Shown here piece by piece: positions 21,601 through 32,270 of a stretch of DNA of 64,000 nt (position 1 is the first letter of the stretch; every line of letters starts with the position of its first letter). The notes beneath the pieces are model-generated. The model was not told the origin of the DNA, did no database searches, and was given only the letters and a program-made list of their open reading frames with translations. A program made the position numbers and the translations under genes. This stretch comes from Isochrysis galbana (Eukaryota; Haptophyta; Isochrysidales; Isochrysidaceae). The stretch spans positions 2,409,801 through 2,473,800 of the forward strand of contig CM030931.1 of NCBI GenBank assembly GCA_018136815.1, in the 5' to 3' direction.

Positions 21601-23775
21601 CTCTGACGACCTTGCTATGGTTACGATGGGTGACGAGCAGTGCAGTGCGGTATCGGGCCCCCGAGTGGGCGCTCTATTTGAGGCCCTCAAGGCGAATGGC
21701 CGCGCCTTTGGCCCGAAAGTAGCTTCCACTCGGCGGCGCAAGATCCCCGAGGAGAATGGATGCACCCAAGACGAGACTCTTCTGGCGGTGGCGTCTTCAG
21801 CGGAGACGGAGGGCGATGGCGTGGCCGTATTTTGGAAACGAGATTCATGGCAGGCCTCCTCACTCGAATTTTTCGTTCGTGAGGATCGAGGAAAGATAAG
21901 CACATCGGTGAGTGCGAAGGCGCGCCCAGCGTCTATCACATTATGGTGGTAGGGGTGTTGCAACTCAAGAAATGCGATCGAATTTCCGAATCTAGAGACC
22001 TGGCCTTGAGTCCTACAACCTCCACCATCATCTTCGTGCGCTAGGCCCAGACTTGTCATGCTGCCTTATAGATTGCATGTTCTTCTCAAGCATGCGCTCA
22101 CAACTTCTTGTCTCAACCCGCAGTTGCGTGTCGGGCTCACTCGCTTAACCGACGGCGCCGCTATTGACATTATATGCTCACATCTTCCTTCGGGATCCTC
22201 TCCGAAAGCCGAGGTCTCGCGCCTTTCAGCCCTCAATCAGCCTACACTCACGCTCCGGTTGACAACAATGCACGGCAAAGAGCATGTATCTGGTCCACCG
22301 AATGTTGTTCCGGGCCCGTCGATGCTCAACATGCTTGCCGAAGCCGCCAAAGGCTCATTGCCTACAATCTTTTGCGTCGATGCCAACTCTGATCCTCTGC
22401 AAGAGCACATGTCTCTATGCGGCAGCTCCCATGATCGCGTCGATAAGCTAGGTAGTGTCTGGACTTCCTTGCGAGGTATCAAGGGTGTCCGGTCTATTTG
22501 GGATCACTACTACGATGCCACGGGAAAATGTCGAACCACCGAACGTCCTGTCACCACAAATAAAATTCGAGGACCTGGTTCTCTACAAAAGGACAAGGCA
22601 CGCTCTCCCCACCCGATCCTTTACTAGCGTGCTTCCTTCCGCCTTCTAAAGAACACTTCAGTGCCCCGAATTGAATGCCGAGTCCAATTTTTCGATTCGT
22701 GCATTTGGGTGTATGAAGGAGGCCCGATCTACCCGAGTATAGCTGCTCTTCGGCGCGCTTGTGCTCTGAGCTGGCACACGTTACTTTCCCCTTCCTGCAG
22801 ATTGGCAAGCACGCTTTCCTGTGCATCGATCACATATTTTACACCGACTCGGGACTAAGCCATCCCGCTCACGCCTACGGACCCGTAGCGTTCATGGGAG
22901 GGACCGATGAAGCGCGCGCTCACCTTCTTCCCTCGGTCGGGATACCCTCCGATCATTACCCAGTCATCGTCGATCTACGCTACGCTCCCAACGAAACCCC
23001 TTCGTACCCAGAGCTTGCAGCAGCCAACGCCTCGTGTGCGCGCGGAGACGGAATAGTGGATGAAGCTCCAGAGAGGAGAGCATTGGGCGGAAACGACGGA
23101 CGTTCTGCACACAAGCATCCGCCCCTCAAAGCTGTAGAACAGCTAAACTACGAGATTGGTTGGGGAGCAAGCCAGGGGCTTCATCCTCTCCCGGGGGATT
23201 CGGAGGAGCACGAGCTCGAGCTCACAGCGAATACTTTGATGGCCGAAGCAACGCGTTCCAGGTTGGGAGATTCTCAAGGGTCGCACACGGTAGATGTGCA
23301 TACTTCTAGGTCTTTTCGAGGGTTGACCTCTCCGGATGCTGCGCTGGGTAAGATTGTGAACCAGACCACAGTAGTCATGGACCAAGTTTCCCAGGAAGCG
23401 TTGAGCGTCGCCGGTGGAAATGACATAAATTGGGGGATTACGGCCAACCCAACGGCACCACCGACAAGCTCCGTCATGGCTTATACTACAACTACATTTC
23501 TTGACTCTAGCGGGAAGCCGGGGATCGGCGAGGAAATGCGTCCAATGGTAGCAACCCAGAATGAGACATCTTGCAAGGTGGTGCCTGCTGTACCCCGGCT
23601 CGCGGAAGACGATGGCATCGTGCCAGGCTTCGACGACCCGAGGCTATCCCATCTAGCCCCTTCCCCGGCGGAGATGCCATCCCACAGTGGAGAGGAAGGG
23701 GAGCCAGCTCATGGGTCGTCACCCACCCATAAGACGCCGATAGTAGAAGGTGACTTTTCATCCTTCTTTGCATGA
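18687..23775 (+). CDS. Leucine-rich-repeat protein fused to an endonuclease/exonuclease/phosphatase (EEP) domain
   Basis: Exons proposed are 18687–19412, 19747–20118, 20278–20403, 20536–21354, 21485–21907, 22124–~22549 and 22801–23775, about 1290 residues. Exons 1–3 encode ribonuclease-inhibitor-type leucine-rich repeats (LHLDNNQLGNDGASLLAAAL, LRLGENELGPRAA, LDLRDNKLGDTGAQ|ALASAL, LDLGGNSIGVSGLEALREAL). After a low-complexity linker, an EEP fold begins near residue 585 with all expected residues: LRILQWNVLARG, DIVTLQ|ELD across a splice, CSHLPSG, FCVDANSDP, CIDHIFYT and SDHYPVIVDL. It is closest in feel to the CCR4/nocturnin group, which removes poly(A) tails or cleaves phosphodiesters. The C-terminal ~260 residues are unrecognised. 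The sixth exon's donor is unresolved. The start is the first ATG; the frame upstream has none. Confidence 0.82.
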
Positions 23776-24134
23776 GGAAGCGGACTAGTGGTCGAAATTG
23801 AATGTGGGAGGAGCTTCTCCGCTTCAGCTGCCCAAGCTGCGTTATTTGCTAGTGTAGGTTCGATACCTATACTAGTAGTATTATAAACGAACGCAGCGCG
23901 CGACCCCGTTCCTCTTGTTGATCTTCTTTTCCTTCTCTTCTGTCCGCCTGCCCGTCACGCCTCACTCATCGTTGTGCCCGCTGCCACTCTCTATGTCTTT
24001 AGAGTGTCCTAAGTGCGTTGTTTGAGCCTTGAAAAGTGTTTTCTTCGTGTTCCAACGTTCTAAATTTATATTCACGTGAGCCCGAAAAGCCAAAGTAGAC
24101 AGCAATGACGATTACTGGTTAACACTAAGAACAA
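23776..24134. other. Short spacer between convergent genes
   Basis: About 360 bases separate the stop codons of the LRR–EEP gene (+) and the C2 protein gene (−). It contains an AT-rich stretch around ACTAGTAGTATTATAAAC and nothing else recognised. It must hold both polyadenylation regions. Confidence 0.6.
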
Positions 24135-27100
24135 TCACTTAATTGTCGGCGACCACGTCACATGAAGATATACTACGCCTTGAGTCGGTAGCGCCACCTC
24201 CAGATCTTGTTCTTCCCCCTCTCGCACATGAGTGAGATCGACCGGAGCCTTTCCTAGGGATTCATCACGTGTGAATCGATCACGATCAAATACTTCCAAC
24301 AAACATGGCTTGGATGTCAACTCGCCCAACGTCCCATTGAACAGCGGAAAGCTTTCATTCCAATGCGGATTCAACGATTTAGGAACGACCTTAGATTTGA
24401 ACTTCTTACCTAAAAATGACAGGACCACATAGGGGTCACTCAGGCCATTTGAGTCTGCCGATTTGAGGTTTGTAGCGCGTTGGAGCTCGATACGGAGCGA
24501 ACCCTCTTGTGAAAGATCGGTTGGCGGAGCCTTGTCGACGGCTATAGGTTGCAGTCCAGTCGCTCTATGAGGTGTGACATCAGTGGACGGCGCCGACATA
24601 GAACTAGAGGCGAGCATCAATTTTGACGACGTAGACAAGCTCGGATCGTTCGATTTCCATGCTATGCGTAGGGAGACATGGCCCTGGGTTGAAAGCATGA
24701 TATCCATCTCCTCCTCATGCAACAGCGGTTTGCTCGCCAAGTCGATCTCGGCCTTACCCAGAGAGTCATTTCGACTGAAAGTATCTTTGTCGAACACCTC
24801 CAACAATAAACGCTGAGATATCAGATCACCCAAAACACCGTGGAATTGAAAGATTTCGTCGTTGAAGTGCGGGTTCAAAGATTTGGGAACAACACGTGAT
24901 CTATGTGTAACATTTCCCAGTTTGAAGACGACGTATGGGTCGCTCAATCCATTTGCGTCGGCGGCTTTCAGTCCGGAAGCCGCGAGCAACTTAATCTCCA
25001 TCATCCCCTTGGCGGCCAGGTCGGCTTGTGATCGCTTTAGCAGCATCCGATCCTCGACGCGAGATCCCGCCGACGGATTTGTCCGTGACGAAGTTCCTGT
25101 TGTTGAAGGCGCATGTGGAACCCACTCAACGTGCAGTACTACCGTTCCCTGTACAGATAAACTTGCATCGACATCTTTTTCGCGTCTTGTGCGAAGATCA
25201 AGCAATGGAATGGTAGCTATGCCTAACGAGTCGTCCCTCGTGATGCGGTCCTTGTCGAAGACCTCTACACGCAACGACTCGGACGTCAGATCCCCGAGCG
25301 TGCCCTCCCATTCGAACGTCTCGTTCCAAGTCGGAGTCAGCGTCTTGCTCACGGTGGCCGACTTGTGCTGCTTGCCACACAGAGTGAGCACCGCATACGG
25401 GTCGCTCTTGCCGTTCAGGTCGGCCGCCTTGAGCCCAGCTGCGCTCTTGAGCTGCACGTGGATCCGCCCGCGCTTCATCAGCGCAGGGTCGACCGGAGGC
25501 GTCTCGCCGTGCGCCGTCCACGTGACCACCAAAGATACGCTTCCCTTGGTCGACAGCTCAGCATCCACCACCTTCTCGCGCGTCTTCCGCAGATCCAACA
25601 AGCTGACTGATGCCACACCTAACGAGTCGTCCCTCGTGATGCGGTCCTTGTCGAAGACCTCTACACGCAACGACTCGGACGTCAGATCCCCGAGCGTGCC
25701 CTCCCATTCGAACGTCTCGTTCCAAGTCGGAGTCAGCGTCTTGCTCACGGTGGCCGACTTGTGCTGCTTGCCACACAGAGTGAGCACCGCATACGGGTCG
25801 CTCTTGCCGTTCAGGTCGGCCGCCTTGAGCCCAGCTGCGCTCTTGAGCTGCACGTGGATCCGCCCGCGCTTCATCAGCGCAGGGTCGACCGGAGGCGTCT
25901 CGCCGTGCGCCGTCCACGTGACCACCAAAGATACGCTTCCCTTGGTCGACAGCTCAGCATCCACCACCTTCTCGCGCGTCTTCCGCAGATCCAACAAGCT
26001 GACTGATGCCACACCCAACGAGTCGTCCCTCGTGATGCGGTCCTTGTCGAAGACCTCTACACGCAACGACTCGGACGTCAGATCCCCGAGCGTGCCCTCC
26101 CATTCGAACGTCTCGTTCCAAGTCGGAGTCAGCGTCTTGCTCACGGTGGCCGACTTGTGCTGCTTGCCACACAGAGTGAGCACCGCGTACGGGTCGCTCT
26201 TGCCGTTCAGGTCGGCCGCCTTGAGCCCAGCTGCGCTCTTGAGCTGCACATGGATCCGCCCGCGCTTCATCAGCGCAGGGTCGACCAGAGGCGTCTCGCC
26301 GTGCGCCGTCCACGTGACCACCAAAGATACGCTTCCCTTGGTCGACAGCTCAGCATCCACCACCTTCTCGCGCGTCTTCCGCAGATCCAACAAGCTGACT
26401 GATGCCACACCCAACGAGTCGTCCCTCGTGATGCGGTCCTTGTCGAAGACCTCTACACGCAACGACTCGGACGTCAGATCCCCGAGCGTGCCCTCCCATT
26501 CGAACGTCTCGTTCCAAGTCGGAGTCAGCGTCTTGCTCACGGTGGCCGACTTGTGCTGCTTGCCACACAGAGTGAGCACCGCATACGGGTCGCTCTTGCC
26601 GTTCAGGTCGGCCGCCTTGAGCCCAGCTGCGCTCTTGAGCTGCACCTGGATCCGCCCGCGCTTCATCAGCGCAGGGTCGACCGGAGGCGTCTCGCCGTGC
26701 GCCGTCCACGTGACCACCAATGATACGCTTCCCTTGGTTGACAGCTCAGCATCCACCACCTTCTCGCGCGTCTTCCGCAGATCCAACAAGCTGACTGATG
26801 CCACACCCAACGAGTCGTCCCTCGTGATGCGGTCCTTGTCGAAGACCTCTACACGCAACGACTCGGACGTCAGATCCCCGAGCGTGCCCTCCCATTCGAA
26901 CGTCTCGTTCCAAGTCGGAGTCAGCGTCTTGCTCACGGTGGCCGACTTGTGCTGCTTGCCACACAGAGTGAGCACCGCATACGGGTCGCTCTTGCCGTTC
27001 AGGTCGGCCGCCTTGAGCCCAGCTGCGCTCTTGAGCTGCACGTGGATCCGCCCGCGCTTCATCAGCGCAGGGTCGACCGGAGGCGTCTCGCCGTGCGCCG

Positions 27101-30100
27101 TCCACGTGACCACCAAAGATACGCTTCCCTTGGTCGACAGCTCAGCATCCACCACCTTCTCGCGCGTCTTCCGCAGATCCAACAAGCTGACTGATGCCAC
27201 ACCCAACGAGTCGTCCCTCGTGATGCGGTCCTTGTCGAAGACCTCTACACGCAACGACTCGGACGTCAGATCCCCGAGCGTGCCCTCCCATTCGAACGTC
27301 TCGTTCCAAGTCGGAGTCAGCGTCTTGCTCACGGTGGCCGACTTGTGCTGCTTGCCACACAGAGTGAGCACCGCGTACGGGTCGCTCTTGCCGTTCAGGT
27401 CGGCCGCCTTGAGCCCAGCTGCGCTCTTGAGCTGCACGTGGATCCGCCCGCGCTTCATCAGCGCAGGGTCGACCGGAGGCGTCTCGCCGTGCGCCGTCCA
27501 CGTGACCACCAATGATACGCTTCCCTTGGTTGACAGCTCAGCATCCACCACCTTCTCGCGCGTCTTCCGCAGATCCAACAAGCTGACTGATGCCACACCC
27601 AACGAGTCGTCCCTCGTGATGCGGTCCTTGTCGAAGACCTCTACACGCAACGACTCGGACGTCAGATCCCCGAGCGTGCCCTCCCATTCGAACGTCTCGT
27701 TCCAAGTCGGAGTCAGCGTCTTGCTCACGGTGGCCGACTTGTGCTGCTTGCCACACAGAGTGAGCACCGCATACGGGTCGCTCTTGCCGTTCAGGTCGGC
27801 CGCCTTGAGCCCAGCTGCGCTCTTGAGCTGCACCTGGATCCGCCCGCGCTTCATCAGCGCAGGGTCGACCGGAGGCGTCTCGCCGTGCGCCGTCCACGTG
27901 ACCACCAATGATACGCTTCCCTTGGTTGACAGCTCAGCATCCACCACCTTCTCGCGCGTCTTCCGCAGATCCAACAAGCTGACTGATGCCACACCCAACG
28001 AGTCGTCCCTCGTGATGCGGTCCTTGTCGAAGACCTCTACACGCAACGACTCGGACGTCAGATCCCCGAGCGTGCCCTCCCATTCGAACGTCTCGTTCCA
28101 AGTCGGAGTCAGCGTCTTGCTCACGGTGGCCGACTTGTGCTGCTTGCCACACAGAGTGAGCACCGCATACGGGTCGCTCTTGCCGTTCAGGTCGGCCGCC
28201 TTGAGCCCAGCTGCGCTCTTGAGCTGCACGTGGATCCGCCCGCGCTTCATCAGCGCAGGGTCGACCGGAGGCGTCTCGCCGTGCGCCGTCCACGTGACCA
28301 CCAAAGATACGCTTCCCTTGGTCGACAGCTCAGCATCCACCACCTTCTCGCGCGTCTTCCGCAGATCCAACAAGCTGACTGATGCCACACCCAACGAGTC
28401 GTCCCTCGTGATGCGGTCCTTGTCGAAGACCTCTACACGCAACGACTCGGACGTCAGATCCCCGAGCGTGCCCTCCCATTCGAACGTCTCGTTCCAAGTC
28501 GGAGTCAGCGTCTTGCTCACGGTGGCCGACTTGTGCTGCTTGCCACACAGAGTGAGCACCGCGTACGGGTCGCTCTTGCCGTTCAGGTCGGCCGCCTTGA
28601 GCCCAGCTGCGCTCTTGAGCTGCACGTGGATCCGCCCGCGCTTCATCAGCGCAGGGTCGACCGGAGGCGTCTCGCCGTGCGCCGTCCACGTGACCACCAA
28701 TGATACGCTTCCCTTGGTTGACAGCTCAGCATCCACCACCTTCTCGCGCGTCTTCCGCAGATCCAACAAGCTGACTGATGCCACACCCAACGAGTCGTCC
28801 CTCGTGATGCGGTCCTTGTCGAAGACCTCTACACGCAACGACTCGGACGTCAGATCCCCGAGCGTGCCCTCCCATTCGAACGTCTCGTTCCAAGTCGGAG
28901 TCAGCGTCTTGCTCACGGTGGCCGACTTGTGCTGCTTGCCACACAGAGTGAGCACCGCGTACGGGTCGCTCTTGCCGTTCAGGTCGGCCGCCTTGAGCCC
29001 AGCTGCGCTCTTGAGCTGCACGTGGATCCGCCCGCGCTTCATCAGCGCAGGGTCGACCGGAGGCGTCTCGCCGTGCGCCGTCCACGTGACCACCAATGAT
29101 ACGCTTCCCTTGGTTGACAGCTCAGCATCCACCACCTTCTCGCGCGTCTTCCGCAGATCCAACAAGCTGACTGATGCCACACCCAACGAGTCGTCCCTCG
29201 TGATGCGGTCCTTGTCGAAGACCTCTACACGCAACGACTCGGACGTCAGATCCCCGAGCGTGCCCTCCCATTCGAACGTCTCGTTCCAAGTCGGAGTCAG
29301 CGTCTTGCTCACGGTGGCCGACTTGTGCTGCTTGCCACACAGAGTGAGCACCGCATACGGGTCGCTCTTGCCGTTCAGGTCGGCCGCCTTGAGCCCAGCT
29401 GCGCTCTTGAGCTGCACCTGGATCCGCCCGCGCTTCATCAGCGCAGGGTCGACCGGAGGCGTCTCGCCGTGCGCCGTCCACGTGACCACCAAAGATACGC
29501 TTCCCTTGGTCGACAGCTCAGCATCCACCACCTTCTCGCGCGTCTTCCGCAGATCCAACAAGCTGACTGATGCCACACCCAACGAGTCGTCCCTCGTGAT
29601 GCGGTCCTTGTCGAAGACCTCTACACGCAACGACTCGGATGTCAGATCCCCGAGCGTGCCCTCCCATTCGAACGTCTCGTTCCAAGTCGGAGTCAGCGTC
29701 TTGCTCACGGTGGCCGACTTGTGCTGCTTGCCACACAGAGTGAGCACCGCGTACGGGTCGCTCTTGCCGTTCAGATCGGCCGCCTTGAGCCCAGCTGCGC
29801 TCTTGAGCTGCACCTGGATCCGCCCGCGCTTCATCAGCGCAGGGTCGACCGGAGATGCAGCCGCAGTGGGTTCTGAGGGTAGTTTGTCCGCTGTGAGCGG
29901 TGGAGGCGGCGGTCGGTACTCAATGGGCTTCGGCTGCCAAGGTCCAAGTGAACAGGCGATGAGCTGCGATACTCCAGCATTGTGCACCATCTCTGCGGTC
30001 CGTTGTTGTTCGATCTTCAACTTGGCGCCCTGCATGCCTGGTACCGACCGGTGGGCTCCCATCTGAGCGGGCCAGCTTGTTGGCTTGACCGAAACCTTGG

Positions 30101-30209
30101 GCTTTCGCGGAGGCCCACTAGGCTTGGACACCGCAATGCCAAACGCATCCACGATGTGGTCCACCTCCCTCGACCAGCTGGTGAGCTGCTGCCTCAGATC
30201 GCGCGACAT
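24135..30209 (-). CDS. Giant multi-C2-domain protein (14 C2 domains, 2024 residues)
   Basis: One uninterrupted frame encodes an N-terminal ~118-residue region, then twelve near-identical 132-residue C2 repeats (about residues 119–1702), then two diverged C2 domains (about 1725–1860 and 1900–2024). Each repeat contains LKAADLNGKSDPYAVLTLCG, TLTPTWNETFEWEG and LRVEVFDKDRITRDDSLG, so the aspartates of both Ca2+-binding loops are present and Ca2+-dependent phospholipid binding is likely. No transmembrane segment or enzyme domain is seen. This differs from ferlins and tricalbins, which have fewer, more divergent C2 domains and a membrane anchor. The N-terminus (SREVDHIVDAFGIAVSKPSG) is unrecognised. 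The start is the first ATG. A (CT)n tract lies ~90 bases upstream. The protein could act as a tandem membrane-binding scaffold, which is inference. Confidence 0.92.
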   Translation of the reverse strand: MSRDLRQQLTSWSREVDHIVDAFGIAVSKPSGPPRKPKVSVKPTSWPAQMGAHRSVPGMQGAKLKIEQQRTAEMVHNAGVSQLIACSLGPWQPKPIEYRPPPPPLTADKLPSEPTAAASPVDPALMKRGRIQVQLKSAAGLKAADLNGKSDPYAVLTLCGKQHKSATVSKTLTPTWNETFEWEGTLGDLTSESLRVEVFDKDRITRDDSLGVASVSLLDLRKTREKVVDAELSTKGSVSLVVTWTAHGETPPVDPALMKRGRIQVQLKSAAGLKAADLNGKSDPYAVLTLCGKQHKSATVSKTLTPTWNETFEWEGTLGDLTSESLRVEVFDKDRITRDDSLGVASVSLLDLRKTREKVVDAELSTKGSVSLVVTWTAHGETPPVDPALMKRGRIHVQLKSAAGLKAADLNGKSDPYAVLTLCGKQHKSATVSKTLTPTWNETFEWEGTLGDLTSESLRVEVFDKDRITRDDSLGVASVSLLDLRKTREKVVDAELSTKGSVSLVVTWTAHGETPPVDPALMKRGRIHVQLKSAAGLKAADLNGKSDPYAVLTLCGKQHKSATVSKTLTPTWNETFEWEGTLGDLTSESLRVEVFDKDRITRDDSLGVASVSLLDLRKTREKVVDAELSTKGSVSLVVTWTAHGETPPVDPALMKRGRIHVQLKSAAGLKAADLNGKSDPYAVLTLCGKQHKSATVSKTLTPTWNETFEWEGTLGDLTSESLRVEVFDKDRITRDDSLGVASVSLLDLRKTREKVVDAELSTKGSVSLVVTWTAHGETPPVDPALMKRGRIQVQLKSAAGLKAADLNGKSDPYAVLTLCGKQHKSATVSKTLTPTWNETFEWEGTLGDLTSESLRVEVFDKDRITRDDSLGVASVSLLDLRKTREKVVDAELSTKGSVSLVVTWTAHGETPPVDPALMKRGRIHVQLKSAAGLKAADLNGKSDPYAVLTLCGKQHKSATVSKTLTPTWNETFEWEGTLGDLTSESLRVEVFDKDRITRDDSLGVASVSLLDLRKTREKVVDAELSTKGSVSLVVTWTAHGETPPVDPALMKRGRIHVQLKSAAGLKAADLNGKSDPYAVLTLCGKQHKSATVSKTLTPTWNETFEWEGTLGDLTSESLRVEVFDKDRITRDDSLGVASVSLLDLRKTREKVVDAELSTKGSVSLVVTWTAHGETPPVDPALMKRGRIQVQLKSAAGLKAADLNGKSDPYAVLTLCGKQHKSATVSKTLTPTWNETFEWEGTLGDLTSESLRVEVFDKDRITRDDSLGVASVSLLDLRKTREKVVDAELSTKGSVSLVVTWTAHGETPLVDPALMKRGRIHVQLKSAAGLKAADLNGKSDPYAVLTLCGKQHKSATVSKTLTPTWNETFEWEGTLGDLTSESLRVEVFDKDRITRDDSLGVASVSLLDLRKTREKVVDAELSTKGSVSLVVTWTAHGETPPVDPALMKRGRIHVQLKSAAGLKAADLNGKSDPYAVLTLCGKQHKSATVSKTLTPTWNETFEWEGTLGDLTSESLRVEVFDKDRITRDDSLGVASVSLLDLRKTREKVVDAELSTKGSVSLVVTWTAHGETPPVDPALMKRGRIHVQLKSAAGLKAADLNGKSDPYAVLTLCGKQHKSATVSKTLTPTWNETFEWEGTLGDLTSESLRVEVFDKDRITRDDSLGIATIPLLDLRTRREKDVDASLSVQGTVVLHVEWVPHAPSTTGTSSRTNPSAGSRVEDRMLLKRSQADLAAKGMMEIKLLAASGLKAADANGLSDPYVVFKLGNVTHRSRVVPKSLNPHFNDEIFQFHGVLGDLISQRLLLEVFDKDTFSRNDSLGKAEIDLASKPLLHEEEMDIMLSTQGHVSLRIAWKSNDPSLSTSSKLMLASSSMSAPSTDVTPHRATGLQPIAVDKAPPTDLSQEGSLRIELQRATNLKSADSNGLSDPYVVLSFLGKKFKSKVVPKSLNPHWNESFPLFNGTLGELTSKPCLLEVFDRDRFTRDESLGKAPVDLTHVREGEEQDLEVALPTQGVVYLHVTWSPTIK
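25097..29848 (-). repeat. Twelve tandem 396-bp coding repeats
   Basis: The period is 396 bases (132 codons) and copies differ at only a few sites. Markers include CACCTG/CACGTG (Gln/His after RGRI), GCATACGG/GCGTACGG and AAAGAT…GTCGAC/AATGAT…GTTGAC. The marker pattern of three consecutive copies starting near 26350 is repeated in the next three starting near 27538, showing a 1188-bp higher-order duplication. The edge copies, toward 25200, carry more differences. Confidence 0.95.
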
Positions 30210-30321
30210 GGCTTTGGCCGTCGCTCAGCCGATTGCGCTGCGGGCGAGAGCGGCTTCGGGTCTTCGACGATACCTTCCTCTCTCTCTCTCCCTCCCTCGC
30301 TCCCTCCCTCCCTCCCTCCCT

Positions 30322-30390
<69 letters not shown>

Positions 30391-30690
30391 CCCCCCCCCC
30401 CGACGGGACGTTGAGCGCCGCCTCCGAAAGTGAGAGTGCTACGGACAGCCGCTGAGCGCTGGCAGTTTCGAGACGTGATGATAGGGCCCACCCCGGCGGT
30501 ATCATTGCCTCTGTTGCGACCCAGGAACCGTGAGGTGTACAGTGTACAGAAGATGAGCGCGTCGACCCTCGCTGGAGCTGAGGTGGCGCAGGGGGCCGAT
30601 GAGGAGCAGGAAGATGTGAGCCAGATGGCGGGGGAGGCGCCCGATGAATGCACTCACGTGCACTCCTAGCTCCTAGCACAGCCCTATTGC
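30210..30690. promoter_or_regulatory. Upstream region of the C2 gene with a CCCT/(CT)n tract
   Basis: 30280–30387 is (CCCT)n followed by about 30 CT dinucleotides and a C run, at 70–180 bases before the minus-strand ATG. In the transcribed sense it is a GA tract. 30400–30690 has short frames on both strands without family resemblance. Confidence 0.55.
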
Positions 30691-30945
30691 TAGCCTATTG
30701 CCTATTGTATGTTGTAGTACGTTGTATGTTGTATTCCTGCCCATTTGCCATTTGCCATTTGCCACATTTGAAGGCCGTAGGCATGAATATTCGTGTAAGG
30801 TACTCGCCCACAATCACAATTGAATAGTTCCCCGTGTTGCTACTGATGCACAAGACACACAGATTCGGATTCCTCATGATCTCAAGCCCACGTTTGCAGA
30901 TTTTGGTCTCGAAAATTGCGATTCGAAATTTGTTTTTGCTATTAC
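30690..30945 (-). repeat. Inverted copy of the dispersed-repeat tail
   Basis: The minus strand matches 2225–2420: CAAACGTGGGCTTGAGATCATG, AATCCGAATCTGTGTGTCTTG, GGGGAACTATTCAATTGTG and CACGAATATTCATG occur in the same order. It includes a TTGCCATTTGCCATTTGCCA micro-repeat of its own. Confidence 0.75.
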
Positions 30946-31030
30946 TATAATTGTTAATTGTTATTGTCGGCTCGTTGAAGGTGATAAACAGACACGACTT
31001 CGACTTCTCGCTCTGCAGTCGCTCTGCGAG

Positions 31031-31372
<342 letters not shown>

Positions 31373-31539
31373 TCCGTCCTCCTCTCCTCGGCCAACGGAG
31401 GGAAGTTTCGTCCAAAACATTCTCATTCTCATTCTCCGGTCCCAGGATATTCTGTGGGTGGCGTATGCCAGATGCAGATGCGATGGAAGCAAAGACAGCA
31501 CGATGAAAACAAAAGAAATGATGATTTTTCATTTCATAT

Positions 31540-32270
31540 AGGTGCGAAAAGTTGCGCGCGGCGCGAACCTTGACGCGAACTTGGGCGTGCGAGATCGCCA
31601 GCGCGAGGTTCATGGCGCGGCTCAAGGTGGTGGAGCCGCCGCGACGGCCGATTTCGACGCAGCTTGGGGGCGCGTCGGTCGCGCCCGATTGGCGTCGCTG
31701 GCTGGGCGGCACCTGGATATATGGTATATGGGGCTTGGTGCGGGCCGGACACTGGGCTGAGGAACAAGAACGGTCTCGCATCGCGCCCGGGACCGGTTCG
31801 AAGTTGGGCTCTCCGGCCTCCGGCGGCGGACGTTAGCGCGCCTGCTTTCGAGAGCCGTGACGGCCGATTTCGACGCAGCTTGGGGGCGCGTCGCGCGCGA
31901 ATGGCGTCGCTGGCTGGGCGGCACCTAGATATATATATAGGGCTTGCTTGGCGCGGGCCGGACACCGGGCTGAGGAACGAGAACGGTCTCGTTCGTAGCG
32001 CGCCCGGGCTCGGTTCGAAGTTGGGCTCTTCGGCCTCCGCCGGCGGACGTTAGCGCGCGCGCTTTCGGGCGCCGCGACGGCCGATTTCCGATTTCGACGC
32101 GGCTTGGGGGCGCGTCGCGCCCGATTGGCGTCGCTTTCTGGGCGGCTCCCGGGTATATGGGGCGTGGGCTCGGGCCGGACACCGGGCTGAGGTAACGAGA
32201 ACGGTCTCGCAGCGCGCCCGGCGTCGTTTTGAATTCGGGCTCTCCGAGAAAGATTATTCAGGACTGTTTT
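31540..32270. repeat. Second locus of the 202-bp-array family (about three diverged units of ~215–225 bp)
   Basis: Three units carry GGCCGATTTCGACGC, GCTTGGGGGCGCGTCG, GGCGGC…ATATGG and TTCGAAGTTGGGCTCT. They correspond to the array at 118–2010 but are longer and more diverged. As there, they are followed by a GGGCCC…ATATGTGCTAG tail (32290–32490). Confidence 0.8.

Noticed and set aside
25198..29736. Repeated 119-codon minus-strand ORFs in another frame of the C2 array
   Set aside because: They are frame-shadow reading of the same 396-bp unit. The frame with C2 domains is the real one.
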